Shown here: piece by piece, positions 7,950-15,828 of the stretch
Layout of the letters: every line of letters starts with the position of its first letter
How positions within the stretch are numbered: the first letter of the stretch is position 1
Assembly: GCA_964607915.1 (NCBI GenBank)
Contig: CAZSMU010000052.1
Coordinates: forward strand, 1-22,788
DNA length: 22,788 bases
Source of the DNA: JADJPL01 sp964607915
GTDB taxonomy: Bacteria; Bacteroidota; Bacteroidia; Chitinophagales; Saprospiraceae
Direction: 5' to 3'
The notes under the pieces: generated by a model
Told to the model about the DNA's origin: nothing
Databases searched by the model: none
Seen by the model: the letters and a program-made list of their open reading frames with translations, nothing else
Position numbers and translations under genes: made by a program

Positions 7950-7975
7950 TATGCATACGATTTTTGAAACACAAA
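7946..7975 (-). promoter_or_regulatory. Bacteroidetes-type promoter of the LacI-family gene
   Basis: On the minus strand, TTTG (7975-7972) and CATATTTG (7953-7946) are separated by 18 bases. This fits the Bacteroidetes -33/-7 pattern TTTG and TAnnTTTG with one mismatch. Transcription would begin inside the operator, about a dozen bases before the TTG start, giving a very short leader. Confidence 0.45.
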
Positions 7976-8006
7976 AGATTTTTTACTAAAAAAATGTAAA
8001 TGCCGG

Positions 8007-8219
8007 CTATTTTTTTGCACGAGCCCCTACTATTCTACTCCCCAAAAATGGTGCCAGGTAATATTTGTCGGGCACAGCCCTGGTGTAGTCCTTCATTTTG
8101 TCGAGGTTGGACGTGCGCGCCAGGGGAATCAGGCCGGTCAGCAACCATATATTTTTTACGGCTCCCAGGCCGTAGGTAGCGTATAAATCGCTAAATTTAC
8201 GCAAGTGTGGAGACAGCAT
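8007..8219 (-). pseudogene. Probable remnant of a transposase N-terminus (IS4-like)
   Basis: A 70-residue frame from ATG 8219. The stretch around HLRKFSDLYATYGLGAVKNI followed by WLLTGLIPLARTSNLDKMKDY resembles the N-terminal region of IS4-type transposases in Bacteroidota, where an aromatic/leucine-rich helix is followed by SNLxKxKDY. After KDY the resemblance stops and the frame ends 21 residues later. No DDE catalytic core or terminal inverted repeat is visible nearby, so it would be a dead fragment. It lies between the LacI-family gene and the AT-rich block, consistent with a scar of insertion. The family assignment is from memory of similar proteins; it could instead be a small unrelated hypothetical gene. 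Confidence 0.4.
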
Positions 8220-8332
8220 GGATGTTTTTTTTGTTTGACACCCAAATATCCCGCTTTCCCCGCACTTTTTCAAAACTGTCCAGTAGTATGAGCTACAACA
8301 CGTTATGTACAACCTTCGCCAACCGTTTACCA

Positions 8333-8365
8333 CTTGATAATCTGACCAAAAACGAACTACCTTAG
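8333..8365 (+). promoter_or_regulatory. Possible promoter of the AlbA_2/GHKL gene
   Basis: CTTG (8333-8336) and TACCTTAG (8358-8365), spaced 21 bases, each miss the Bacteroidetes TTTG / TAnnTTTG consensus by one base. Transcription would start almost at the ATG. The match is weak, and AT-rich DNA produces such matches by chance. Confidence 0.25.
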
Positions 8366-8371
8366 CCGACA

Positions 8372-10219
8372 ATGATGCCAGATAAAAATGACTTACTAAA
8401 CAAAATTATCTCAGGAATTGAAACCACCCTCTCAAGTGGACAATTTCAGGACAATGAGAATCCTATCGTTGAACTAAAAGACCTTTCATCAGGCAATGAA
8501 TGGACTTCACTTAAGGAAACCGTATGTGCTTACCTTAATACAAATGGGGGGTATGTAATTTGTGGCGTTAGAGAGCGAAACAAGCAATATAGCTTTCCCG
8601 GCTTTGACAGAAACAACGAGGGACGCCTTATAGAGCTTAGAAGTAGGTTTTTCAAAAATGACAACGATGTCTTACTTGACTTATCTGAGAACATAGATTT
8701 TGATTATAGAAATGTTCTTGGGAAAACATTAGCTATAGTGACCGTTCGCCCGTTAAGTGAAGACCTAAAATATTTGAAGCTTGACGGTGTTTATTACGAG
8801 CGTGTATTGACCCAAGACAAAGTTATCTCCCAGCCAAAGCTTATTCAACATAGGGAATACAAAGCGGAGTTGGAGTATTCAAAAGAGATTAGTCCAGTCG
8901 CAAAGGCAACTATAGATGATTTAGATATTGATAAAATCAATCAATTCATCATTAAAATAAACGCAACGGGTAAAAAGGAAACTGTTAAAAAAGACCTGCA
9001 AGATGCCGCAGGTTTCCTTGCAAGACGCTACTGTATAAACTCAGAAGGTGCTGTAACTGTTCTTGGACTTCTACTATTTGGTAAAGAACCATTTCAATAT
9101 CTTGAATACCGAGCGGAGGTCGACTGTTATTTTGAAACAGGAAGTGATATTGGACGCGATAAAAGAATCTATCAGAACGATGTAATTAACTTGATGGATG
9201 ATGCTTTCTCATTTGTTTGGGGACATATCAAAGTTGGAAGAAGCTATATTGGCGGTGGTAGAAGTGAACCAGAATTCCCTGAAAAGTTAGTCCGGGAAGT
9301 GGTAAACAATGCTTTTGCACATAGGGATTATATTGCAAATAAATTTATCACCATCAAAATCAATCCGGGAGAAAGTATTGAAATCAAAAATCCTGGCGGT
9401 TTTAAGCAAAAGATGTTGATTACAGATGCTTCAACCAAAAATGAGATAAGGCGAATTATATCGGGAGTTCCGGAAACAAAAAACCCAAAACTTGCAAATG
9501 TTCTAAAGGCATTTGACAAAATTGAAAGCCAGGGAATAGGTATGGCGACATTGGTTAGTGTTTGTCTTGAAAATCAGATTGATGTGCCTTATTATGATTT
9601 GTCTGTTCCCGACACTATTTCTTTGGTCATTCCATCGGGCAAACTTATGGACGATGAAACAAAAAGATGGATGAACTCCTTTCACCGTTATCTACGTGAG
9701 CGGCTTGACGGTAAAATAACCCAAGAACATGAATTAGTTTTAGCTTACTTACTAAAGTCTGAACGACTTAATCAAAAACGTCTTTACACCATCCTACTAA
9801 GTCCAAGTAATAATCATTTTGATGTTCTTTCTGACTTAAAACAATCAGGACTTATCTTAGAGCATCCTTCTGCCAGTTCGGAACAAACGCCTGTTTATGT
9901 CTTGGACAAAGAGTTGACAATTGTTGATTTCACCAAACAAATAGAAAAGCAAACCGGCAAATCATTGACGGGTCTGGACAATGTACACAAAAGGGTTTTA
10001 AATATTGTTTATAGGTATAATCATTACAACAATCAATCCGTAAAACCAAACGCAATTACACCTGAGTTGTATGCACAACTTCACGGGAAAGAAATTGAAC
10101 CAACAACTTATGAGAGTTTAGGGCGTAAGGTGAGAAAAATTTGTGACGACCTGTTAAAAGCAGACATTCTCTCTAAAAAGAACGATAAGTCATACGAGAT
10201 AAGGAAAGGCAGCAGCTAA
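8372..10219 (+). CDS. Schlafen AlbA_2 / GHKL-ATPase domain protein (putative transcriptional regulator or defence-associated)
   Basis: A 615-residue protein. Residues about 30-165 match the Schlafen AlbA_2 pattern (VELKDLSSG, ETVCAYLNTNGGYVICGVRE, GVYYERV). Residues about 225-415 match the C-terminal RecG-like/HATPase_c_4 region found behind AlbA_2 domains (VLGLLLFGKEP, REVVNNAFAHRDY with N313 as the GHKL N-box residue, IEIKNPGGF, KIESQGIGM). About 200 less conserved residues follow, probably winged-helix-like. Such proteins are annotated as ATP-binding or putative DNA-binding proteins; some belong to phage-defence or mobile islands and others are regulators. The gene is strikingly AT-rich and uses A/T-ending codons unlike every neighbour, so it is probably horizontally acquired. 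It stands alone, convergent with uxuA. The two possible starts are 8372 and 8375. Confidence 0.82.
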   Translation: MMPDKNDLLNKIISGIETTLSSGQFQDNENPIVELKDLSSGNEWTSLKETVCAYLNTNGGYVICGVRERNKQYSFPGFDRNNEGRLIELRSRFFKNDNDVLLDLSENIDFDYRNVLGKTLAIVTVRPLSEDLKYLKLDGVYYERVLTQDKVISQPKLIQHREYKAELEYSKEISPVAKATIDDLDIDKINQFIIKINATGKKETVKKDLQDAAGFLARRYCINSEGAVTVLGLLLFGKEPFQYLEYRAEVDCYFETGSDIGRDKRIYQNDVINLMDDAFSFVWGHIKVGRSYIGGGRSEPEFPEKLVREVVNNAFAHRDYIANKFITIKINPGESIEIKNPGGFKQKMLITDASTKNEIRRIISGVPETKNPKLANVLKAFDKIESQGIGMATLVSVCLENQIDVPYYDLSVPDTISLVIPSGKLMDDETKRWMNSFHRYLRERLDGKITQEHELVLAYLLKSERLNQKRLYTILLSPSNNHFDVLSDLKQSGLILEHPSASSEQTPVYVLDKELTIVDFTKQIEKQTGKSLTGLDNVHKRVLNIVYRYNHYNNQSVKPNAITPELYAQLHGKEIEPTTYESLGRKVRKICDDLLKADILSKKNDKSYEIRKGSS

Positions 10220-10277
10220 CAACTAAGCCTTCGTTCGGCATGCTATATGAACGCTTGCCCTATACCGACTCCCCTCC

Positions 10278-11456
10278 TCAAGACCACCCCCGGGCGAGCC
10301 CGGCTTCGAGTCCGCGGAGCTCGGCCAGTCCGCGCAGGCGGCCGATGGCGGAATAGCCGGCGTACGTTTGCTTGTGCAGGTCGTCGAGCATCTGGTGCCC
10401 GTGGTCGGGGCGCATCGGGATAGAGACGCCCTGGCGCTGCAGGATGTGGAGCACTTCCTGCACTACGGCCACCATATCGGTATCTCCGTCGAGGTGGTCG
10501 GCTTCGAAGAAATTCCCTTCCGCATCCCGGCGGGTATTGCGCAGGTGCAGGAAGTGGATGCGGTCGCCAAACCTGCGCAGCATATCAGGGATATCGTTGT
10601 CGGGCCGGGCGCCGAGGGAGCCGGTACAAAAGCACAGTCCGTTGGCAGGGATGGGCACGGCTTCGAGCAGGTCGGAGAGGTCTTGCGCGGTGCTGACCAC
10701 GCGCGGCAGGCCGAGCACCGGATAGGGGGGGTCGTCGGGGTGGATAGCCATTTTCAGTCCGCATTCCTCTGCCACCGGGGCCACTTCGCGCAGGAAGTCA
10801 AACAGGTGTTGTTTCAGGCGTGCGGCATCTATACCCGCGTACTTTTGGAGTTCCTGCAATACCTGTTCCGGGGTAAACGCATCATCGCTGCCGGGTAGTC
10901 CGAGGAGGAGATTTTGGAATACGGTGTTGCGGGCTGCTTCGTCCATCGCTTCCAGTTTGCGGTGGGCCTTGGCCACTTCCTCCGGGGAGTAGTCGCGTTC
11001 TGCCCCTGGGCGTTTGAGCAGGAAGAGTTCGAAGGCGGCGAAGGCGGCTTTTTCGAAGCGCAGGGCGCGGCTGCCGTCCGGCATTTCGTAGGAGATATCG
11101 GTGCGCAGCCAATCGAGTACCGGCATGAAGTTGTAGGTGACGACTTTGAGGCCGCCGGCGGCGACGTTGCGGAGGCTGGTTTTGTAATTTTCGATATACT
11201 GCTGCCAGTGGCCGGTTTGCCGTTTGATATCGTCGTGGACGGGCAGGCTTTCGATGACGGTCCAGGTCATGCCGGCGGCTTCGACCATTTTCCGGCGTTT
11301 TTCGATTTCCTCGACGGGCCATACTTCGCCGTAGGGGATGTGGTGCAGGGCGGTGACTACGCCCTCGCAGCCCGCCTGGCGCAGGTCGCTCAGCGAGACG
11401 GGGTCGTGGGGGCCATACCAGCGCATGGTCTGGTGCATTCTCAGGACAGTATTCAT
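10278..11456 (-). CDS. uxuA: Mannonate dehydratase
   Basis: A 392-residue enzyme that converts D-mannonate to 2-keto-3-deoxy-D-gluconate, the dehydration step of glucuronate breakdown, in the cytoplasm. It resembles the Escherichia coli UxuA sequence throughout: MRWYGPHDPVSLSDLRQAG at the N-terminus, VVTALHHIPYGEVW, YNFMPVLDWLRTD, AIHPDDPPYPVLGLPR (237-252), HFLHLRNT (301-308) and PMRPDHGHQMLDD (347-359). These contain the metal-binding His/Cys/Asp set of the xylose-isomerase-like barrel. The start at 11456 adds about ten residues before MRWYGP compared with E. coli; ATG 11438 or 11426 are alternatives. It is the last gene of the susC-to-uxuA run, 24 bases after the preceding oxidoreductase gene. 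Confidence 0.96.
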   Translation of the reverse strand: MNTVLRMHQTMRWYGPHDPVSLSDLRQAGCEGVVTALHHIPYGEVWPVEEIEKRRKMVEAAGMTWTVIESLPVHDDIKRQTGHWQQYIENYKTSLRNVAAGGLKVVTYNFMPVLDWLRTDISYEMPDGSRALRFEKAAFAAFELFLLKRPGAERDYSPEEVAKAHRKLEAMDEAARNTVFQNLLLGLPGSDDAFTPEQVLQELQKYAGIDAARLKQHLFDFLREVAPVAEECGLKMAIHPDDPPYPVLGLPRVVSTAQDLSDLLEAVPIPANGLCFCTGSLGARPDNDIPDMLRRFGDRIHFLHLRNTRRDAEGNFFEADHLDGDTDMVAVVQEVLHILQRQGVSIPMRPDHGHQMLDDLHKQTYAGYSAIGRLRGLAELRGLEAGLARGWS

Positions 11457-11480
11457 GCTGTTTTTTTTAGGATACCGGGT

Positions 11481-12824
11481 TTATACTTTGGGTACTTTCC
11501 AACCATTTTCATAGTTTGCCGAGATGAGGCGGTCGGCTTCCGGGTCGTTGAGGAATCGGCCTGCGGCGGCATTCCAGTACACTTTCCGGCCCAGGCGCTG
11601 GGCGATATTGCCGATGCAGCAGTTGATAGCGGTGTTGGCTGCCTTTTCGACGCTGCAGTTCAGGGCTTCCGGCTTCTGGTTGGCGATGCAATCCAGGAAG
11701 TTGCGCACATGGAGTTGGAGGTAGTCCACGCTGGCCGGTTTGTTCTGGTCGGGCAGTTTTTCGGCCCGGTAGCGCAGGATGCCGTTTTTATCGGTTTCCG
11801 ATTCCGGATAGACGGCCCAGCCCTGGCGGTTGACGACCAGGGTAGCGTTGTTGCCGATGAAGGCGATTCCTTCGGGGCGCTCGTAGGGGCCGCCGCCGAT
11901 GCCGAGTACATGTTCCCAGACCACGTTGCAGCGATCGAACTCATAGACTGCCTGGAGGGTATCCGGGGTTTCCCCGTCGGAGTCGGGGTAGCCGAATTTG
12001 CCTCCGGAGGCCATGACCGAGCGGGGGTTCTTGAGGTCCATCCCTTCGAAGGCGATATCCAGTTCGTGTACGCCCCAATCGGTCATGAGGCCGCCGGCGT
12101 AGTCCCAGAACCAGCGAAATTCAAAGTGGAAGCGGTTGGGGTTGAAGGGCTTGCGAGGTGCGGGCCCCAGCCATAGGTCGTAGTCCACTCCTTCGGGGGC
12201 TGGGGCGTCGGGTTTCCGGGCGAGTGGTTTTTTCCAGCCCACGTAAGACCAGGTTTTCACCATGCGCACGCCGCCCAATTGCCCGCTGCGCACATGGGCA
12301 AGCGCATCGGCATAGTGGGTGCCGCTGCGCTGCCACTGTCCTACCTGGACCAGGAGGTCTGGGTGGCGTTTGGTGCTTGCGAGCATGGCCTGGCACTCTT
12401 CGATGGTGCGTCCCAGCGGTTTTTCGCAGTACGCGTGCTTGCCTGCATCGAGGCTATCGCAGAGGTGGAGGCAGTGCCAGTGGTCTGGGGAGCCGATGAT
12501 TACCGCGTCGATGTCTTTCAATTCCAGCATTTTGCGATAATCGTTGAACAACAGGGGCTTTGAGCCCTGTATTTTCTCGGCATCTGCGGCTCTTCGGTTG
12601 CGCACGGAGAGGTCCACATCGGCGATAGCGGCACATTCCACGCCCGGCACTTTGAGGAAGGCGTTCATGTTGCTCCATCCCATGCCGTTGGCGCCGATCA
12701 AGCCGACGCGGAACTTTTCCGCGGGCGAAAAGGGCAGGTCTTTGGCTAAAAGCGCTGTGCCGGAAGCCATGGAGGCTCCGGCAGCAGCAGCGAGGGTATT
12801 TTTCAGAAAATTGCGTCGTTGCAT
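11481..12824 (-). CDS. Tat-exported Gfo/Idh/MocA family oxidoreductase, canonical type
   Basis: A 447-residue NAD(P)-dependent sugar oxidoreductase. The N-terminus QRRNFLKNTLAAAAGASMAS is a twin-arginine signal, so the folded, cofactor-loaded enzyme is expected in the periplasm. The Rossmann fold starts at FRVGLIGANGMGW (38-50), EKPLG (134-138) supplies the family's active-site Lys, and GGLMTDWGVHELD (244-256) is the C-terminal catalytic motif with H253 and D256. It lies 25 bases from a second paralogue and 24 bases from uxuA. With the DUF1080 gene upstream, it probably oxidises a sugar hydroxyl (typically C3) of a glycoside. The exact substrate is inferred only from context. Confidence 0.92.
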   Translation of the reverse strand: MQRRNFLKNTLAAAAGASMASGTALLAKDLPFSPAEKFRVGLIGANGMGWSNMNAFLKVPGVECAAIADVDLSVRNRRAADAEKIQGSKPLLFNDYRKMLELKDIDAVIIGSPDHWHCLHLCDSLDAGKHAYCEKPLGRTIEECQAMLASTKRHPDLLVQVGQWQRSGTHYADALAHVRSGQLGGVRMVKTWSYVGWKKPLARKPDAPAPEGVDYDLWLGPAPRKPFNPNRFHFEFRWFWDYAGGLMTDWGVHELDIAFEGMDLKNPRSVMASGGKFGYPDSDGETPDTLQAVYEFDRCNVVWEHVLGIGGGPYERPEGIAFIGNNATLVVNRQGWAVYPESETDKNGILRYRAEKLPDQNKPASVDYLQLHVRNFLDCIANQKPEALNCSVEKAANTAINCCIGNIAQRLGRKVYWNAAAGRFLNDPEADRLISANYENGWKVPKV

Positions 12825-12849
12825 AATCGTTTTCAGGTTTTAACTACGC

Positions 12850-14190
12850 CTAAAACGGTTTCCAGACCTTCCCTCCGGCCAGGATATCCTGTTTTTTCTC
12901 GTCGAACGTCACGCGCAGGCCGGTCTGATAGGCGGCGGTAGCCATGATGTTGGCGATGGAGTGCTGGTATCCGGCCTCGATAGGAGCATTGGGCGTTTTG
13001 CGGGAGCGCACACACTCCATCCAGTTGCGCACGTGGTTGAACGTATGCGTATCGCTTCCGGTGTTGGCATCATAGACCACGCGGTCGCCCTGCAGCTTCA
13101 TTTTAGGCAGGAGGTTGGCTTTGAGGCCCATAGCGGCGGCTTCCTGTTCGCGCAGGCCGCCGAGGTCGCTGATTTCGTTGGTGTCCAGGTTGATCATGCC
13201 GCCGTTGGAATAGTACAGTTCCTTGGTTTCGCCGGCGGAGTTGGAGAAGCGGGAGGTGAACTGTACCTGGAAGCCGGAGCTGGGGTCGTTCAGCGGGCCG
13301 TAATCGAACACGACGGTGAGGGTATCGGCGCTTTTGCGACCGTCTTTCCACTGGTAGATACCGCCGTTGGCTACGCAGCTGCGGGGGTGGGGCAACTGGG
13401 CGAACCAGTGTACCGTATCGATTTGGTGGCTCATCCACTGGCCCGGGATACCGGAGGAGTAGGGCCAGAACAAGCGGTACTCCACGAATTTGCGCGGGTC
13501 GAACGCCTCGTACGGGCGGTTGATGAGGTAGCGCTTCCAGTCCACGTCCGATTCTTTCAGTGTACTGACCAATGCCGGGCGGCGCCAGCGGCCGGGCTGG
13601 TTGACGTTCCACATCAGTTCGACCATGACGATGGGGCCAAACTTGCCGGACTGGATGAACTCGGCGGCGGCGTGGTAGTTGGTGCCGCTGCGCCGTTGGG
13701 AGCCGATTTGCACGATGCGTTTGGAGGCGCGCACTGCCTCGAGCACGGCGCGGTTGTCTTCCATCGTCTCTGCCATGGGCTTTTCGGTGTAGGTATCGCA
13801 GCCTGCCTGCACTGCTTCGATGGTGTGTACGGCGTGCTGGAAGTCTGCGGTGCTGATGAACACGGCATCTACGGTGCGGGCGTCGTACAAGGCCTCGTTA
13901 TTGGGGAACACTTTGACGTCGTGGCCCAATTTTTCTTTGAGAAAAGCCTGGCCTTCATCGCGGCGGCGGTTCCAGATATCCGACAAGGCCGTCATTTCGA
14001 AGTTCAGCTCTTTTTGCAGGCTGAGGAAAGGCGGAAAGAGGGAGTATTTGAACCGGTCGGAGAACCCGACGACACCGACGCGCACGCGGTCGTTGGCGCC
14101 GAGGATGCGGCCATAGCTTTTCGCGCTGAAGGCCATTGCGCCGGCGGCGAGGGCGGTGGTCCGGAGGAAATATCTACGTGTGGTGGACAT
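12850..14190 (-). CDS. Tat-exported Gfo/Idh/MocA family oxidoreductase, second paralogue
   Basis: A 446-residue protein with a twin-arginine signal (STTRRYFLRTTALAAGAMAFS). RVRVGVVGFSDR (35-46) is a Rossmann start that differs from the usual GxGxxG. TEKPMAETMEDN (135-146) holds the EKP lysine. QWMSHQIDTVHWF (251-263) keeps the His and Asp of the C-terminal motif (H255, D258) but departs from the DWGxHxxD consensus of its neighbour. The two paralogues are only distantly alike, so they probably act on different positions or in opposite directions (oxidation and later reduction of a 3-keto sugar). The gene sits 24 bases after the DUF1080 gene. Confidence 0.9.
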   Translation of the reverse strand: MSTTRRYFLRTTALAAGAMAFSAKSYGRILGANDRVRVGVVGFSDRFKYSLFPPFLSLQKELNFEMTALSDIWNRRRDEGQAFLKEKLGHDVKVFPNNEALYDARTVDAVFISTADFQHAVHTIEAVQAGCDTYTEKPMAETMEDNRAVLEAVRASKRIVQIGSQRRSGTNYHAAAEFIQSGKFGPIVMVELMWNVNQPGRWRRPALVSTLKESDVDWKRYLINRPYEAFDPRKFVEYRLFWPYSSGIPGQWMSHQIDTVHWFAQLPHPRSCVANGGIYQWKDGRKSADTLTVVFDYGPLNDPSSGFQVQFTSRFSNSAGETKELYYSNGGMINLDTNEISDLGGLREQEAAAMGLKANLLPKMKLQGDRVVYDANTGSDTHTFNHVRNWMECVRSRKTPNAPIEAGYQHSIANIMATAAYQTGLRVTFDEKKQDILAGGKVWKPF

Positions 14191-14214
14191 GGACGATATT
14201 TTAGAGTGAACGGA

Positions 14215-15591
14215 TTATTCGCAAGGTGCTGGGGAGGTGCTCAGCGCGCGGATTTTGAGGTTTCGGAAGCTGACCTGGTCGCCGTGATCCTGCAGGAGGA
14301 TGGGGCCTGCGTCGTTCATGCCGAAGCCTTCGAAGGCGACGTATTTGCTGCGGGCTACCAGGGCTTTGAAGATATTGGACTTGCGCTGGTATTCCAGCAC
14401 TTTAAAGCCGTTGAGCCAGTACTGGATGGTGTGGTTGGGATATGCGACGATACGGGCCTGGTTCCAGTCGCCGATTTTGCGTTGGAAGCGGGGTTCCAGT
14501 TTTTCGGAGGGGATGAGGTCGTAGAGGCTGGCCAGGGTGCGGTTCCCTGCGGCCCCCTGTTTGGCGTCGGGGTGCCGGGCGTCGTCGAGGATTTGGTATT
14601 CCAGGCCAATGCCCGATTTGCCGCCCGGGTCGAAGGACTCGTTGACGAAGTATTTGACTCCGGAGTTAGCTCCTTCGCTGAGTTTAAAATCGAAGAGCAG
14701 TTCGAAAGCGGCGAATGTTTCGGTGCTGACGATGTCGTTGCCTGTTTCGGATCCGTCCGATTTGGCGACTACGATGCTGCCATCTTGCACGGCCCAGCGC
14801 TTTTCGGGCATTTTATCCGAGTGTACGCCCCGCCAGCCGCTGAAGTCGGTCCCGTTGAAGAGCAGTCGGAAGCCCAGGGCTTTTTCCTGTTCCGACAGCG
14901 TGTTGGGTATGAGGTTGACGACGGGGATCCCATCCAGGGGGCTTGCTTTCAGGTTTTGCGTTTGGACGCGGATGTTCCGCCAACGGATTTGCATGCCCTC
15001 TGTCATTTCGCCGTAGATGCTGTGGACTTGCAGGGCGATGAACCCCTTGTCGGTCAGGTTATCGATCAGGTGAGAGACGGGTACGCCATTGATCCAGGTG
15101 CGGATGGTAGAGCCGATGGCTTCTATGCGGTAGGTGTTCCAGGCATCGTTGCGGAAGGCTTTTTTGCCGGCGGGGTTTTGGTTGGGGATGTAGAGCCACT
15201 CCCGGCGTCCTTCGTCGTAGATTCCGCCCGACCAGGCGCGTGGGGAGGGGTCAATTTCCATTTGGTAGCCGTGTACGCGGCCATTTTGGTAGTCGGGCAG
15301 GGAGAGGCTGCGGAACTGTATGCCCGAGTTCATCTTGGGGTTTACCTTCAGTTCCAGTTCGAGGATAAAATCGCCGTAGAGTTCGTTGGAGCACAAAAAC
15401 GAGTTGGGCGTATTGGCTACGGTCTGGCCTACGATTTCGCCATTTTCGACAAAGTAGGTGGCTTGTCCGCCTTTTTGGTTCCATCCCTTGAGCGTTTTGC
15501 CGTCGAACAAGGGCGTCCAGGCCGTTTTTTGGCCGATCAGGGCTGTGCCGCTAAGGCTACAAAAAAGCGCGAGTGCAAAAAATTTTTTCAT
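14215..15591 (-). CDS. Double DUF1080 protein (3-keto-disaccharide hydrolase/lyase family)
   Basis: A 458-residue secreted protein with a signal peptide (MKKFFALALFCSLSGTALIG-Q). It carries two DUF1080 concanavalin-like sandwich domains. The first, about 25-210, shows TPLFDGKTLKGWNQKGG, FLCSNELYGDFILELELKV, NSGIQFRS, GYQMEID and LQVH then WRNIRV. The second, about 238-448, shows FRLLFNGTDFSGWRG, FAAFELLFDFKL, NSGVKYFVNE, GLEYQILDD, LQDHGDQVSFRNLKIR. DUF1080 proteins act on 3-keto-glycosides, splitting the glycosidic bond after a Gfo/Idh enzyme has oxidised C3. Two such domains in one chain could carry out successive steps such as elimination and hydration. It follows susD in the operon after an intergenic region with a large hairpin and precedes the two oxidoreductases. 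The domain calls are strong; the division of labour is inference. Confidence 0.9.
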   Translation of the reverse strand: MKKFFALALFCSLSGTALIGQKTAWTPLFDGKTLKGWNQKGGQATYFVENGEIVGQTVANTPNSFLCSNELYGDFILELELKVNPKMNSGIQFRSLSLPDYQNGRVHGYQMEIDPSPRAWSGGIYDEGRREWLYIPNQNPAGKKAFRNDAWNTYRIEAIGSTIRTWINGVPVSHLIDNLTDKGFIALQVHSIYGEMTEGMQIRWRNIRVQTQNLKASPLDGIPVVNLIPNTLSEQEKALGFRLLFNGTDFSGWRGVHSDKMPEKRWAVQDGSIVVAKSDGSETGNDIVSTETFAAFELLFDFKLSEGANSGVKYFVNESFDPGGKSGIGLEYQILDDARHPDAKQGAAGNRTLASLYDLIPSEKLEPRFQRKIGDWNQARIVAYPNHTIQYWLNGFKVLEYQRKSNIFKALVARSKYVAFEGFGMNDAGPILLQDHGDQVSFRNLKIRALSTSPAPCE

Positions 15592-15742
15592 GAAGATACT
15601 TTTTTCAGGTTAGAGTTTGCCGAACGCTATTTGCTCTGCAATATAGGGGATTCGGTCTGATGCGGGGGTATGGAAAGTGGGAAAAAAGCGGGGTGGGGTA
15701 GTGTGAGAAAACTGTTTTTTACCGTCGGATAGAAATATTATT

Positions 15743-15807
15743 TTTTGCAGGTATCCCTGGAACCCATTTTCGCCAGGCGAAAATGGGTTCCAGGGATACC
15801 TGCAAAA
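15743..15807. repeat. 65-nt perfect palindrome (32-bp arms, 1-nt centre)
   Basis: The left arm begins TTTTGCAGGTATCCCTGG at 15743 and ends at 15774. The right arm from 15776 to 15807 is its exact reverse complement, with a single A at 15775 between them. All 32 positions pair. In the susC-susD-DUF1080 transcript it would fold into a very stable hairpin in the 237-base gap between susD and the DUF1080 gene. It has no T run on the 3' side on either strand, so it is not a typical terminator. It may stabilise the upstream susCD mRNA or be a mobile palindromic (REP/MITE-like) repeat. The rest of the gap (15592-15742, 15808-15828) shows nothing else recognisable. Confidence 0.92.
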
Positions 15808-15828
15808 CAATGTTTTTGCGCGTCCCTT

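Noticed and set aside
8290..10235. Integron-cassette (attC) boundaries around the AlbA_2 gene
   Set aside because: CACGTTATGTAC at 8299-8310 and GCTAACAAC just after the gene recall attC core sites, but no matching pair of core sites with inner complementary arms can be assembled on either side, and no integrase is visible.
12961..15660. A nearly 900-codon open frame on the plus strand
   Set aside because: It runs antisense to the two Gfo/Idh genes and the DUF1080 gene, which have clear motifs. GC-rich codon bias produces such long open frames on the opposite strand; the translation has no recognisable family.
15743..15807. Rho-independent terminator between susD and the DUF1080 gene
   Set aside because: The stem is far longer than usual and is followed by A-rich sequence, not a T run, on both strands.
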